From the NCBI GenBank assembly GCA_005878325.1, contig VBMR01000099.1:1-22433 (forward strand): 22,433 nucleotides of DNA, in the 5' to 3' direction. The notes beneath the pieces are model-generated. The model was not told the DNA's origin and did not search any database. It worked only from the letters and a program-made list of their open reading frames with translations. Origin of the DNA: Methanobacteriota archaeon (GTDB lineage: Archaea > Thermoplasmatota > Thermoplasmata > RBG-16-68-12). Made by a program: the position numbers and the translations under genes. This document shows positions 7,324 through 13,966 of this stretch, one piece after another (the first letter of the stretch is position 1; each line of letters starts with the position of its first letter).

Positions 7324-7333
7324 ACTTAATACT
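7324..7333 (+). promoter_or_regulatory. TATA box of the VOC gene
   Basis: The sequence ACTTAATACT is identical to the minus-strand reading of the element at 15662-15671. It lies 40 nt upstream of the ATG at 7368, leaving a short leader with a GGGAG motif. Confidence 0.55.
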
Positions 7334-7367
7334 CTGGGTACTCTACCCGTGTCGGGAGTTGCAGGAA

Positions 7368-7946
7368 ATGTCACCAAGACCCGCGAAGAAGGAGAGCGTC
7401 AACGACCGGAACGAAAGCCGAGTCCAAGGACGCGAGATGGCCCACGACCCCACGTCCATGATCACCCCCTGCCTGTGGTTCGACAGGCAGGCGGAGGAGG
7501 CGGCGAAGTTCTACGTCTCCCTGTTCCCGAGCTCCCACGTGGACAAGGTCGTGAAGTCCCCTGCGGACTTCCCGAGCGGGAAGAAGGGCGACGTCGTGTC
7601 CGTGGACTTCACCCTGATGGGCCGACCGTTCAGCGGCCTCAATGGCGGACCCTACTTCAAGTTCAACGAGGCGGTGTCGTTCGTCGTTCCGTGTGACGAC
7701 CAAGCGGAAGTGGACCGATACTGGAAGGCCCTGTCGGCCGTCCCCGAAGCGGAGCAATGCGGATGGGTGAAGGACCGCTTCGGCGTGTCATGGCAGATCG
7801 TGCCGAAGATGCTGAATCGGTTCCTGGAAGACCCGGATCGTGCCAAGGCCGGACGCGTCATGGAGGCGATGCTCAAGATGAAGAAGCTCGACATTGCCGC
7901 CCTCGAGCACGCCGCCCGCGGCAGCGGTCGTCCCGGGTCCACGTGA
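7368..7946 (+). CDS. VOC family protein (PhnB / 3-demethylubiquinone methyltransferase-like)
   Basis: This 192-residue protein carries the PhnB-type vicinal oxygen chelate fold. It shows TPCLWFDRQAEEAAKFYVSL (first beta-alpha unit), FTLMGRPFSGLNGGP, FNEAVSFVVPC, and WVKDRFGVSWQIVP (final strand with the conserved GVSWQIVP). Despite the Pfam name 3-dmu-9_3-mt, the family is not shown to methylate ubiquinone, and archaea of this kind lack that cofactor. The substrate is unknown. I chose the ATG at 7368 because a TATA box lies 40 nt upstream. An ATG at 7437 (MAHDPTSM) is equally compatible with the conserved domain and would give 169 residues. The C-terminal helices (MEAMLKMKKLDIAALEHA) are typical of the family. 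Confidence 0.92.
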   Translation: MSPRPAKKESVNDRNESRVQGREMAHDPTSMITPCLWFDRQAEEAAKFYVSLFPSSHVDKVVKSPADFPSGKKGDVVSVDFTLMGRPFSGLNGGPYFKFNEAVSFVVPCDDQAEVDRYWKALSAVPEAEQCGWVKDRFGVSWQIVPKMLNRFLEDPDRAKAGRVMEAMLKMKKLDIAALEHAARGSGRPGST

Positions 7947-8131
7947 TCCGGGGCGGACGGCCCGGCGGAAGGCGACGACGTGGAGACGGCGTCGATCGTG
8001 ACGACCTGCTGTGTCGCACTCGATCCATAGTCCACTTAGTTCATCGTGCTCCCACTCCGGGCTTCCGGCCCGGCTACGAGTCCGTTCGTTCCGAGGAAAA
8101 ATCGGTTCGCAATCGCAGGAAAAGGGGGAGG

Positions 8132-8152
8132 TCCCAGGCGCGAAGCCTGGGA
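8132..8152 (-). terminator. Hairpin terminator of the secreted-protein gene
   Basis: A perfect 8-bp stem (TCCCAGGC / GCCTGGGA) encloses a 5-nt loop. On the minus strand the loop reads TTCGC and the stem is followed by a pyrimidine tract (CCTCCCCCTTTTCC). It begins 10 nt after the stop of the secreted-protein gene. The remainder of 7947-8131, between two convergent genes, holds no gene. Confidence 0.55.
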
Positions 8153-8162
8153 TTCGACGTGC

Positions 8163-8786
8163 TCACCAGTAGGCGTCGTTGGTCAGGTGAACCGGTTCCG
8201 CCGTGAGGGTCCGTCGCCCGACGCCGGCCTCTGCGTAGCCGATGCCGTTCACGAATACATCGAGCTGGCCGTACACCACGACCGTATGGGTCCCCGAGCC
8301 GACGTTACCGAGAATCCAATTGAAGGCGTTCGCGGTCTTCGTCTTCTCGTAGAGGCTGAGGAACCCGCCCGGGATGCTGGCATCGAGCTCGGTCGCCCGG
8401 CTGCAGAACGAGACTTTTCCGTCATCGCCCTGCGACGGGCTGACCTGTACTCTCACGCCGTCCACCTCGACCCAGAGCTTTGCGGAGGCCTGGGTGCCCA
8501 CCTTTCCGGTGTCGGTGATGCTCCCGGCCCACGCGACGGCGCACTCCGCGGTCACGCCAAACTGCACGTCCTCCGGATTCGTCGTGTGGAGGACGAGAGA
8601 CAGAAGGGTAACCGTATCCGAAGAGGAGCCCGTGAGCAACTGAGACTGCATCACCTCGACGTCGGATGCCGCCACGCCGACCTTCATGGCCGGCACGCTG
8701 TCGGCCATGGCGTTCACGCGAACGACGACGACTAAGGCCGCCACCACCATGAGTGCGGTCAGCTGCAGCAACCGCTTCTTCGCCAC
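8163..8786 (-). CDS. Secreted protein of unknown function
   Basis: I do not recognise a family. The 207-residue product begins with a Sec-type signal sequence: basic MAKKR, a hydrophobic core to about residue 25, and a likely cleavage near VNAMADS. The mature part is beta-rich with many Val, Thr and Gly residues, two cysteines (about 83 and 129), and no C-terminal anchor, so it may be released or bound to the surface. The start is awkward. The GTG at 8786 is the only in-frame start before an upstream stop, yet a consensus AGGAGGTGAT sits directly before an ATG at 8799 that is out of frame by one base. Either the GTG is used with a distant ribosome-binding site, or the sequence has a one-base error. 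Confidence 0.7.
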   Translation of the reverse strand: MAKKRLLQLTALMVVAALVVVVRVNAMADSVPAMKVGVAASDVEVMQSQLLTGSSSDTVTLLSLVLHTTNPEDVQFGVTAECAVAWAGSITDTGKVGTQASAKLWVEVDGVRVQVSPSQGDDGKVSFCSRATELDASIPGGFLSLYEKTKTANAFNWILGNVGSGTHTVVVYGQLDVFVNGIGYAEAGVGRRTLTAEPVHLTNDAYW

Positions 8787-9129
8787 CTTGTCCGTTCATA
8801 TCACCTCCTGGGGGCGCTCCCCTTTGATTCAGCGGCGCACACCAGGACACACAAAAGGGCCTGTGCTTATGATTGGAACCATGTGCATCCGTCTGCTGTC
8901 AAAGCATTGCACCTCGGGGACACGTGTGTGCACTGCACGCCGGCCACGAAGGAACCACCAACATCCATGCGCGGAGCGCGCAAAACTTTCGGGCAACGCC
9001 TTCGGTTTGGTCCACGGGATCCGTCACGTCGAACGTGGCTTCTCCGAGGGATGCGATGGCCAGCATTTCATAATGTTTCAGGGCGACTTTCAGCGACTTG
9101 CGGACGAGCCGCTTTGACCGTCGGGGCCC
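8787..9129. other. 343-bp region without a confident gene
   Basis: It holds the AGGAGGTGAT ribosome-binding site of the secreted-protein gene (8800-8809). From 9129 down to a stop at 8899-8901 the minus strand is open for 76 codons in the frame of the upstream SnoaL-like gene, directly after its stop codon. It encodes a protein-like stretch (LKVALKHYEMLAIASLGEAT) with fairly GC-rich third positions, but no start codon at a sensible place. It may be a decayed gene or chance. Confidence 0.3.
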
Positions 9130-9579
9130 TCAAGCGAGTCCAATCTGCTTCATCAGACCCACAAGGTCGTAGAAGAGCCGCTCCTCCGTGATCTCCCCCT
9201 TCTCATTCCAGGTGGCCACCGTACAGAACTCCACATGGAAACTCTTCCCTGTCGGCGGGATGGCTTTCCCCTCCGCAGTCTTCATTGGTCCCTTCATGGT
9301 GCCGGAGAAATCCGCGACGGAGCACGTGTGGTTGCCATCCGCGAAGAGGAGCTTGTACGGGCGGTTGATGAGGTGGTTGTCCGGGAAGGTCATGAAGAAT
9401 TCAACGGCTTCCACGTCATGGTTGTGCCGTCCTTTCGTGGGCGGGGCCCCGCCGGGCCAGTACACGGCAACATTTTCGGTGTGACGTTTTCTAAAAGTCT
9501 CCCAAAGAGGACTTCCAGGTCCGGCATTCCAAGCATCGTCCAACGTCGTCATCAAATCTACCAGCTCTTTTTGTTTCAT
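9130..9579 (-). CDS. SnoaL-like / ester-cyclase family protein (NTF2-like fold)
   Basis: The 149-residue product has the cone-shaped NTF2-like fold of SnoaL-type proteins. It has an N-terminal helix (QKELVDLMTTLDDAWNAG), a central segment FFMTFPDNHLINRPYKLLFA, and TGKSFHVEFCTVATWNEKGE followed by ITEERLFYDLVGLMKQIG. The 'F-P-D' and the late 'W-x-x-G-x-I-x-E-E' are characteristic. Members of this superfamily range from polyketide cyclases to proteins of unknown function; no substrate can be given. The ATG at 9579 matches the usual N-terminus of the family. The frame is open upstream to 9699, but that extension is Arg-rich and unlike the family. The gene sits 3' of tRNA-Leu on the same strand. 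Confidence 0.87.
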   Translation of the reverse strand: MKQKELVDLMTTLDDAWNAGPGSPLWETFRKRHTENVAVYWPGGAPPTKGRHNHDVEAVEFFMTFPDNHLINRPYKLLFADGNHTCSVADFSGTMKGPMKTAEGKAIPPTGKSFHVEFCTVATWNEKGEITEERLFYDLVGLMKQIGLA

Positions 9580-9707
9580 GTGCAGCCCTTGACCCGCATC
9601 ATCGGGGTCTTTCAAGAAACCTTGCCAATCCTGTGCAACGGGCTGACGCACCCTCGCTCGGGATGAATTCGTTCTCCACTCGCGCCCACAAGGAGGCATG
9701 AGTTCGA

Positions 9708-9792
9708 TGCGTGGGCCAGGATTCGAACCTGGGAACCCCTTCGGGAAGGGATCTTGAGTCCCTCGCCTTTGACCGGGCTTGGCTACCCACGC
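9708..9792 (-). tRNA. tRNA-Leu (anticodon CAA)
   Basis: This is a complete 85-nt class II tRNA. It has an acceptor stem GCGTGGG / CCCACGC with discriminator A, a D stem GCC / GGC, an anticodon stem AGGGA / TCCCT around loop CTCAAGA (anticodon CAA, reading UUG), and a long variable arm, CCC-GAA-GGG, as expected for leucine. The T arm is CCAGG-TTCGAAT-CCTGG. No intron is present and CCA is not encoded. It is on the minus strand between the SnoaL-like and SCP2 genes. Confidence 0.97.
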
Positions 9793-9816
9793 ACAGCCCG
9801 CGAGACGCCCGGCGGG

Positions 9817-9835
9817 GTAAAATCCTTCCCTTAAG
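9817..9835. promoter_or_regulatory. TATA-like elements upstream of tRNA-Leu
   Basis: Two candidates lie here. On the minus strand, GGATTTTAC (9817-9825) is 29 nt from the mature 5' end of the tRNA. The palindromic CTTAAG (9830-9835) is 40 nt away and would give a short 5' leader. Because it is palindromic, the second could also act toward the SCP2 gene at 9901. Confidence 0.45.
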
Positions 9836-9900
9836 TCCAGGCCAACGAGGTCCGCAAAGCCTTATCGTGCCCGCAATGGGTCCCGAAGCGAGGGCGGCAC

Positions 9901-10278
9901 ATGGTGGCATATTTCACAAAGCCTTTCTTCGATGAGGTCGCGACCCGTCTGAACGCAGACCCAGAGTGGAACAAAAAGGCAGGGACCATCGCGGCGAAGA
10001 TTGTCTTGACATGCGCCGATCGCGGCCGTTCCTTCCTGATCGAGGTCCGGAACGGGATCGTGTCCGCATCCGAGTCGGCCCCCGATGTTGCCGCCGATTT
10101 CAAGTTCGAAGGGCCCTACGAGGCGTGGAGCCAGCTCGGAAGGGGCGAGAAAGACCTGCAGAGCCTCGTCCTCGGAGGAAAGATTCGGTTCCGCGGGTCG
10201 ATGCCGAAGGTCATGGCCCTGATGGGGAGCTTGGGCCGGATTACGGAGACGGCCCGACTGGTCCCGAAGGAGTTCTGA
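9901..10278 (+). CDS. SCP2 sterol-binding domain protein
   Basis: This 125-residue protein is a single SCP2 (sterol carrier protein 2) domain: FFDEVATRLNADPEWNKKAG, then beta strands FLIEVRNGIV and ADFKFEGPYEAWSQLG, and the C-terminal GGKIRFRGSMPKVMALMG, which is the conserved 'G-kl-k-g-x-x-x-k-l-x-x-l' element. The fold binds fatty acyl-CoAs or other lipids in a tunnel. Stand-alone archaeal and bacterial members probably carry or protect acyl chains, which fits the fatty-acid genes further right. A GAGG motif 9 nt before the ATG supports the start, and CTTATCG at 9861 may be the TATA box. Its last 38 bases overlap the end of the convergent membrane-protein gene. Confidence 0.92.
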   Translation: MVAYFTKPFFDEVATRLNADPEWNKKAGTIAAKIVLTCADRGRSFLIEVRNGIVSASESAPDVAADFKFEGPYEAWSQLGRGEKDLQSLVLGGKIRFRGSMPKVMALMGSLGRITETARLVPKEF

Positions 10279-10663
10279 GCGCGCCGCGGAATACGAATGC
10301 GGCGACGAGGACGCCGGCGAGTTCCAAGACGCCGAGGAGGGCGGCGGTGGCGACGAACAGGAGAGTCCACGCATTCGACCCGGCGATGGCCACTTGATCC
10401 GGACCGGAGACGATGAAGTGGCCCTGAAGGCCGTAGGCAAGGGACGCCCCCATCGCCACCGCGAGGAGGCCGGAGGCCGCGAGGCGATGGAACCGCAGCA
10501 CCGCCAACGCCGCGACGGGGGCGACCATGATGACGAGGACGATGAAAATGGCGTCCGGGATCGCCGGCAGGATTTGCAAGGCGCCATGCGCCGCGGCGTG
10601 GACGAGGACTACGGCGAGATGCGCGAATACGACGCCGACGAAGATCCGGTCGAGTCGGTTCAT
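10241..10663 (-). CDS. Four-helix membrane protein of unknown function
   Basis: I do not recognise a family. The 140-residue product is very hydrophobic, with four predicted transmembrane helices at about 7-28, 35-58, 62-84 and 96-126 and short loops. The first helix pair contains VVFAHLAVVLVHAAAHGALQ with several histidines (15, 22, 26), which could ligate metal or heme in the membrane; that is speculation. The ATG overlaps the stop of the epimerase gene (ATGA at 10660-10663), so the two are translated together. The 3' end overlaps the convergent SCP2 gene by 38 bp, and the last residues (TPSGPVGPSP) are read from the opposite strand of that gene. Confidence 0.8.
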   Translation of the reverse strand: MNRLDRIFVGVVFAHLAVVLVHAAAHGALQILPAIPDAIFIVLVIMVAPVAALAVLRFHRLAASGLLAVAMGASLAYGLQGHFIVSGPDQVAIAGSNAWTLLFVATAALLGVLELAGVLVAAFVFRGALRTPSGPVGPSP

Positions 10664-11616
10664 CCGCCGGCCCCTCGGCCTGGGATGAAACCGTCTGCGC
10701 GCCACGCCTCCACCACTTGGCGGAAGCCCTCTCGGACGGTCGGGTACCGCGGGACCCAACCCAGTTCTCGCCGCAACTTCGCCGAGGAGGTGCGGGTGGA
10801 CAGGGTGAGGAAATCGAGCGTCTCCGGTCCGAGGGCGAGCCGGGCGAGCCAGCGTGGGACGTGCTTGGGCGCCGGCGCCCCCAACGCGTCCGCAAACGCG
10901 ATGAAGAATTCCGCGAGGGACACGGGTTGGTTGTCCACCGCGTGGAAAATTCCTGAAGCCTGACTCTCGATGACCGCGGTCATCGCGTCGGCGGCATCGT
11001 CGACATGGGTGCATGACCAGAAGTTGTCTCCAGGGCCGACGATGGGCAGCTTCCCACGGACGAGCCTTTCTCCCATGTACCGAGTCTGGGCCGCATCCGC
11101 GCAGTAGAAGGTGCCGAACCGCACCGTGCTCGTGGCGAAGCCATTCTTCTCCCCCGCCGCTCGGGCGATTTGTTCGGCCTCCGCAGCGGTCCCGAACCAA
11201 AGTTGTGGATCGGGAGAGGTGTCTTCATCGAACAGGGAGCCGTCTCGGGGTGTGGCGATCCAGACGATTCCTTCCTGAATGTATGCCCTGGCACCGACCT
11301 GAGCACAAGCCTCCAAGAGGGCCTTCGTCCCTTGGGTGCGGATTCGATCGTTCGGGATCCAGTCCCTCCGCCGGAAACGTATGCCGGAGGGGATCGACGT
11401 CGCCGCCCGAACCAAGACCTCGGAGCCCTGTGCAGCGGAAACGAGCGAATCGACATTGAAAAGGTCACCACGGCGAGGCTCGCCGCCGGCCGACCGAATC
11501 ACGGCGTCGTTCTCCGGTCGCCGGGAAAGGCCGATGACGTCGTGGCCGTGACCCGCCAGACGGGCCACAAGGCGACGCCCGAGAACTCCGGTCGCCCCGG
11601 CCACGAAGACGCGCAC
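10660..11616 (-). CDS. NAD-dependent epimerase/dehydratase family protein (extended SDR), atypical active site
   Basis: This 318-residue protein has an N-terminal Rossmann fold with the nucleotide-binding GATGVLGRR (7-15) and a later GLSRRP that may hold NADP. The extended-SDR layout is preserved: N-terminal cofactor half, then RFGTFYCAD (167-174), a substrate half, and a C-terminal ELGWVPRYPTVREGF motif typical of nucleoside-sugar or sterol-dehydrogenase-like members. Where the catalytic Tyr-x-x-x-Lys should be (about 140-144) it reads WFGTA, so both catalytic residues are missing. It may be a binding protein, NmrA-like sensor, or an enzyme with another mechanism. The GTG start is leaderless with respect to the TATA element at 11641. 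It is coupled to the following membrane protein. Confidence 0.9.
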   Translation of the reverse strand: MRVFVAGATGVLGRRLVARLAGHGHDVIGLSRRPENDAVIRSAGGEPRRGDLFNVDSLVSAAQGSEVLVRAATSIPSGIRFRRRDWIPNDRIRTQGTKALLEACAQVGARAYIQEGIVWIATPRDGSLFDEDTSPDPQLWFGTAAEAEQIARAAGEKNGFATSTVRFGTFYCADAAQTRYMGERLVRGKLPIVGPGDNFWSCTHVDDAADAMTAVIESQASGIFHAVDNQPVSLAEFFIAFADALGAPAPKHVPRWLARLALGPETLDFLTLSTRTSSAKLRRELGWVPRYPTVREGFRQVVEAWRADGFIPGRGAGG

Positions 11617-11638
11617 AAGCCGGCCATCGGCATCAAAC

Positions 11639-11650
11639 GGTTAAATATCG
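11639..11650. promoter_or_regulatory. Shared TATA element of the epimerase and acyl-CoA dehydrogenase genes
   Basis: GGTTAAATATCG reads as a TATA box on both strands. It is 28 nt from the epimerase GTG (11616), giving a leaderless transcript, and 48 nt from the acyl-CoA dehydrogenase ATG (11693), giving a leader of about 20 nt. It is the only AT-rich run between the two starts. Confidence 0.6.
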
Positions 11651-11692
11651 CCGCACGCTTCGGTTGGAGGAGAGCGGCGGCCGTCGAAGACG

Positions 11693-12847
11693 ATGGTGGA
11701 CTTCGAACTCACCGACGAACAGAAGCTCATTCAGAAGACCGCCCACGAGTTCGCGGAAAAAGAGATGCGGCCCGTGGCGATGGAACACGACCAGAAGGGC
11801 ACGGTTCCTTGGGATGTCATCAAGAAGGGGCATGCCCTCGGCTTGGACACGGCCTTCATCCCACAGGCCTACGGGGGTGGCGGCGTCGAGTCCGCCCTCA
11901 CCCATGTGATCGTCACGGAGGAGTTGAACTGGGGCTGCGCCGGGATGGCGACGGGAATGATCGGCGCGGGGCTCACCTATCTGCCGATCATCCACATGGG
12001 GACGGACGCGCAGAAGAAGCGGTTCCTCACGCGCTTCACCGGACCCGAGGCGCGCCTCGGAGCCCTCTGCCTCACGGAACCGGACGCGGGCTCCGACGTC
12101 GCGAACATCTCGACGACCGCCACGAAGGACGGGAAGCACTGGGTCCTGAACGGCGTCAAGCGCTTCATCACGAACGGCGGGATCGCGGACATCCACGTCG
12201 TCTTCGCGACGGTCGACAGGAGCCTCGGATACTTCGGCATCCGGGCCTTCGTCGTCGAGCACGACACTCCCGGGCTGAAGGCGGGCAAGGTCGAGGACAA
12301 GATGGGCGTGCGGGCGAGCCACACGGCCGAGGTCATCCTCGACGATTGCCGCATCCCCGAAGGCAACATGCTCGGGTCCGACGAGAAGAGCGCCTTCTAT
12401 GGCGCCATGAAGACGCTCGAGGCCTCCCGGCCTCTCGTCGCCGCAGGCGCCGTCGGGATCGCGCGGGCGGCATACGAATACGCGCTCGACTACTCCCGAA
12501 AACGGAAGGCTTTTGGGTCCCCGATCGCGAAGAAGCAGGGCATCGCGTTCCTGCTCGCCGACATGAAGACGAAAATCGATGCGGCCCGGCTCCTCACCTG
12601 GCGCGCCGCGTCCCTCCTGGACCACGGGCTGCCTATGAACAAAGAGGCGAGCATCGCCAAGTTGTTCGCGGCCGACGCCGCGATGGAGGTCACGACGGAC
12701 GCGGTCCAGATCCTCGGGGGCGCCGGCTATATGAAAGACGAGCCGGTCGAGAAATGGATGCGGGACGCCAAGATCTTCCAGATCTGGGAAGGGACCTCCC
12801 AGATTCAACGGGTGGTCATCTCCCGCGAGGAGATTGGCGAGCTCTAG
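11693..12847 (+). CDS. Acyl-CoA dehydrogenase
   Basis: This 384-residue flavoenzyme carries out the first oxidation of acyl-CoA beta-oxidation (acyl-CoA to trans-2-enoyl-CoA). It shows the family hallmarks: N-terminal helical domain from LTDEQKLIQKTAHEFAEKEM, the FAD-binding signature LTEPDAGSDVANI (about 125-137), KRFITNGGIAD, KRKAFGSPIAKKQ, and the C-terminal IWEGTSQIQR. The glutamate of this last motif (about 366) is the catalytic base position used by short/medium-chain enzymes. Its length is normal. An electron-transfer flavoprotein would be needed but is not in this window. Its stop codon shares the bases CTAG with that of the convergent winged-helix regulator, which is a plausible regulator of this pathway. 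Confidence 0.97.
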   Translation: MVDFELTDEQKLIQKTAHEFAEKEMRPVAMEHDQKGTVPWDVIKKGHALGLDTAFIPQAYGGGGVESALTHVIVTEELNWGCAGMATGMIGAGLTYLPIIHMGTDAQKKRFLTRFTGPEARLGALCLTEPDAGSDVANISTTATKDGKHWVLNGVKRFITNGGIADIHVVFATVDRSLGYFGIRAFVVEHDTPGLKAGKVEDKMGVRASHTAEVILDDCRIPEGNMLGSDEKSAFYGAMKTLEASRPLVAAGAVGIARAAYEYALDYSRKRKAFGSPIAKKQGIAFLLADMKTKIDAARLLTWRAASLLDHGLPMNKEASIAKLFAADAAMEVTTDAVQILGGAGYMKDEPVEKWMRDAKIFQIWEGTSQIQRVVISREEIGEL

Positions 12848-13503
12848 GCGCCGCCCCGAGCGACAACTGCGGCTTTCGCCTTCGCCGGCTTCTCGAGGAG
12901 GGACCGCAAGATCTCACGCTCCTCCCGCACCAGCCGAAGATACTCGGCGAAATCCTCGTCGCTCATCGTGAGGAGCTTCGCGAAGTGGGAGACGTCCTGC
13001 TTCGTGAGGAAGTCGACGTCCTCCAGGCCTGCGATCGCCTCCGACAACTCTTCCTTCTCTCCGATCTGCTCGAGTCGCTTCGTGAGCGTGACGAGGCGCG
13101 AAACGACCTCGGGGCTTGCCTGCACCGAGAGGCCAATTTTCGAGAGGGCTTTGAGGCCGTCGGCCGTCTTTTGTTCCGCGAAAGCCTGGGAGGTACCCTC
13201 CCCCCAAGCCATGTGGAAAATCTCGGCCGTCGCCCGATAGTACGTCTCGATGAAATGGTCCACCCGCTCCTCGCGCCCGACCTCGACGAGGTCGGCGTCC
13301 CGCATCTTTCGGATGTGATGGTAGATCGCCTGCGGTGTGAGGCTGAGTTCCGCGGCGATTTGGCTCACGGTCATCTCCTTCGCCCGCAACAGGTACACGA
13401 TCCGACGTCGAGTTTCATCCGCGAGTAGCTGGAAGGCCTCGGGTTTTCGAATGACCTTGAAGGCTTTCATCGGGTCCGTCTGACAACCTATGTTTACCCA
13501 CAT
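12844..13503 (-). CDS. Winged-helix transcriptional regulator (ArsR-like HTH)
   Basis: The 219-residue protein has an ArsR-like winged helix-turn-helix at about 22-95 (LLADETRRRIVYLLRAKEMT, SQIAAELSLTPQAIYHHIRKM, wing VEVGREERVDHFIETYY). A long helical C-terminal domain (about 100-205) and a basic, Ala-rich tail follow. The C-terminal domain may sense an acyl-CoA or fatty acid, as expected from its place next to acyl-CoA dehydrogenase; this is inference. Two starts are possible: the ATG at 13503, leaderless from the TATA element at 13535, or the ATG at 13470 (MKAFKVIRKPEAFQ), where the conserved part begins. Its stop overlaps the acyl-CoA dehydrogenase stop in the palindrome CTAG. Confidence 0.92.
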   Translation of the reverse strand: MWVNIGCQTDPMKAFKVIRKPEAFQLLADETRRRIVYLLRAKEMTVSQIAAELSLTPQAIYHHIRKMRDADLVEVGREERVDHFIETYYRATAEIFHMAWGEGTSQAFAEQKTADGLKALSKIGLSVQASPEVVSRLVTLTKRLEQIGEKEELSEAIAGLEDVDFLTKQDVSHFAKLLTMSDEDFAEYLRLVREEREILRSLLEKPAKAKAAVVARGGA

Positions 13504-13507
13504 CTAT

Positions 13508-13543
13508 AACCATTTCGGTTACTAAAACGACTGGTTTATTAAC
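13508..13543. promoter_or_regulatory. Shared TATA element and palindrome between the regulator and the small-protein operon
   Basis: TTTATTAA (13535-13542) is a TATA box readable on both strands. It is 27 nt from the ATG of the 43-codon gene at 13565 and 35 nt from the regulator's ATG at 13503. The inverted repeat AACC-ATTTC-GGTT (13508-13520) beside it is a candidate operator for the winged-helix regulator. Confidence 0.5.
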
Positions 13544-13564
13544 TGCCATATGTATTGCGCAAAC

Positions 13565-13696
13565 ATGGATTATAACAAAGCAAACAAGGGATTTGGAAAG
13601 GACCGCAAATCACCCGAGGTCCTCCTTCAAAACCTTCCGATCTACAGCTGGCTGGCAAGCCAGCGCGAGTCCAGCGTGATGAGGTGGCTCCGATGA
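13565..13696 (+). CDS. Small protein, 43 residues, unknown function
   Basis: I do not recognise it. The frame encodes MDYNKANKGFGKDRKSPEVL followed by a more amphipathic half (LPIYSWLASQRESSVMRWLR). It is basic with no membrane segment. Support for its being real: the ATG is 27 nt from a strong TATA box with no other start nearby, so it would be leaderless; its stop overlaps the next start in ATGA (13693-13696), the standard arrangement of coupled genes; and about 60 percent of third positions are G or C. Against it: no recognisable family and short length. It may be a leader peptide regulating the following genes. Confidence 0.45.
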   Translation: MDYNKANKGFGKDRKSPEVLLQNLPIYSWLASQRESSVMRWLR

Positions 13697-13941
13697 TCGG
13701 GACGACTCCGTGGGCATTCACGCGGCTCGACCTGTTCCGCCCCCGGAACCGCCTCGCGGATCGATATGCCCGCTGGGAATACGGGATGGCCGACGCGACC
13801 CCTCTTCTGCGAGACATCGAACGGCGGGAGCCCCGACGTTCCCGACGGACGGTGAACCGGAGAAGGGCCATCCTTCGAAGTCAGGGGAGGGCCCACCCAC
13901 TCCGCCTCCTCGCGATGCTGATGGCGCCTCGGCACCGTTAA
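13693..13941 (+). CDS. Small basic protein, 82 residues, unknown function
   Basis: I do not recognise a family. The product starts MIGTTPWAFTRLDLFRPRNR and is very rich in Arg (about a quarter of residues), with a basic centre ERREPRRSRRTVNRRR. There is no membrane segment. Third codon positions are roughly 80 percent G or C, which agrees with real genes here. The ATG overlaps the stop of the 43-codon gene. A GTG three codons upstream is a less attractive start. A nucleic-acid-binding or ribosome-associated role would suit such charge, but in GC-rich DNA an Arg-rich product is also what a spurious frame looks like, so confidence is limited. Confidence 0.4.
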   Translation: MIGTTPWAFTRLDLFRPRNRLADRYARWEYGMADATPLLRDIERREPRRSRRTVNRRRAILRSQGRAHPLRLLAMLMAPRHR

Positions 13942-13966
13942 GCGGGCCTCCGCCGGTTCGCCCGCG

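Noticed and set aside
8057..8073. Second GC hairpin (CCGGGC / GCCCGG) between the VOC and secreted-protein genes
   Set aside because: It is 110 nt from the VOC stop with no T-tract; short GC inverted repeats are common by chance here.
11170..13428. Plus-strand frame of about 750 codons over the epimerase, acyl-CoA dehydrogenase and regulator genes
   Set aside because: It is a frame-shifted shadow of acyl-CoA dehydrogenase and antisense to the flanking genes; Arg/His-rich and without domain signatures.
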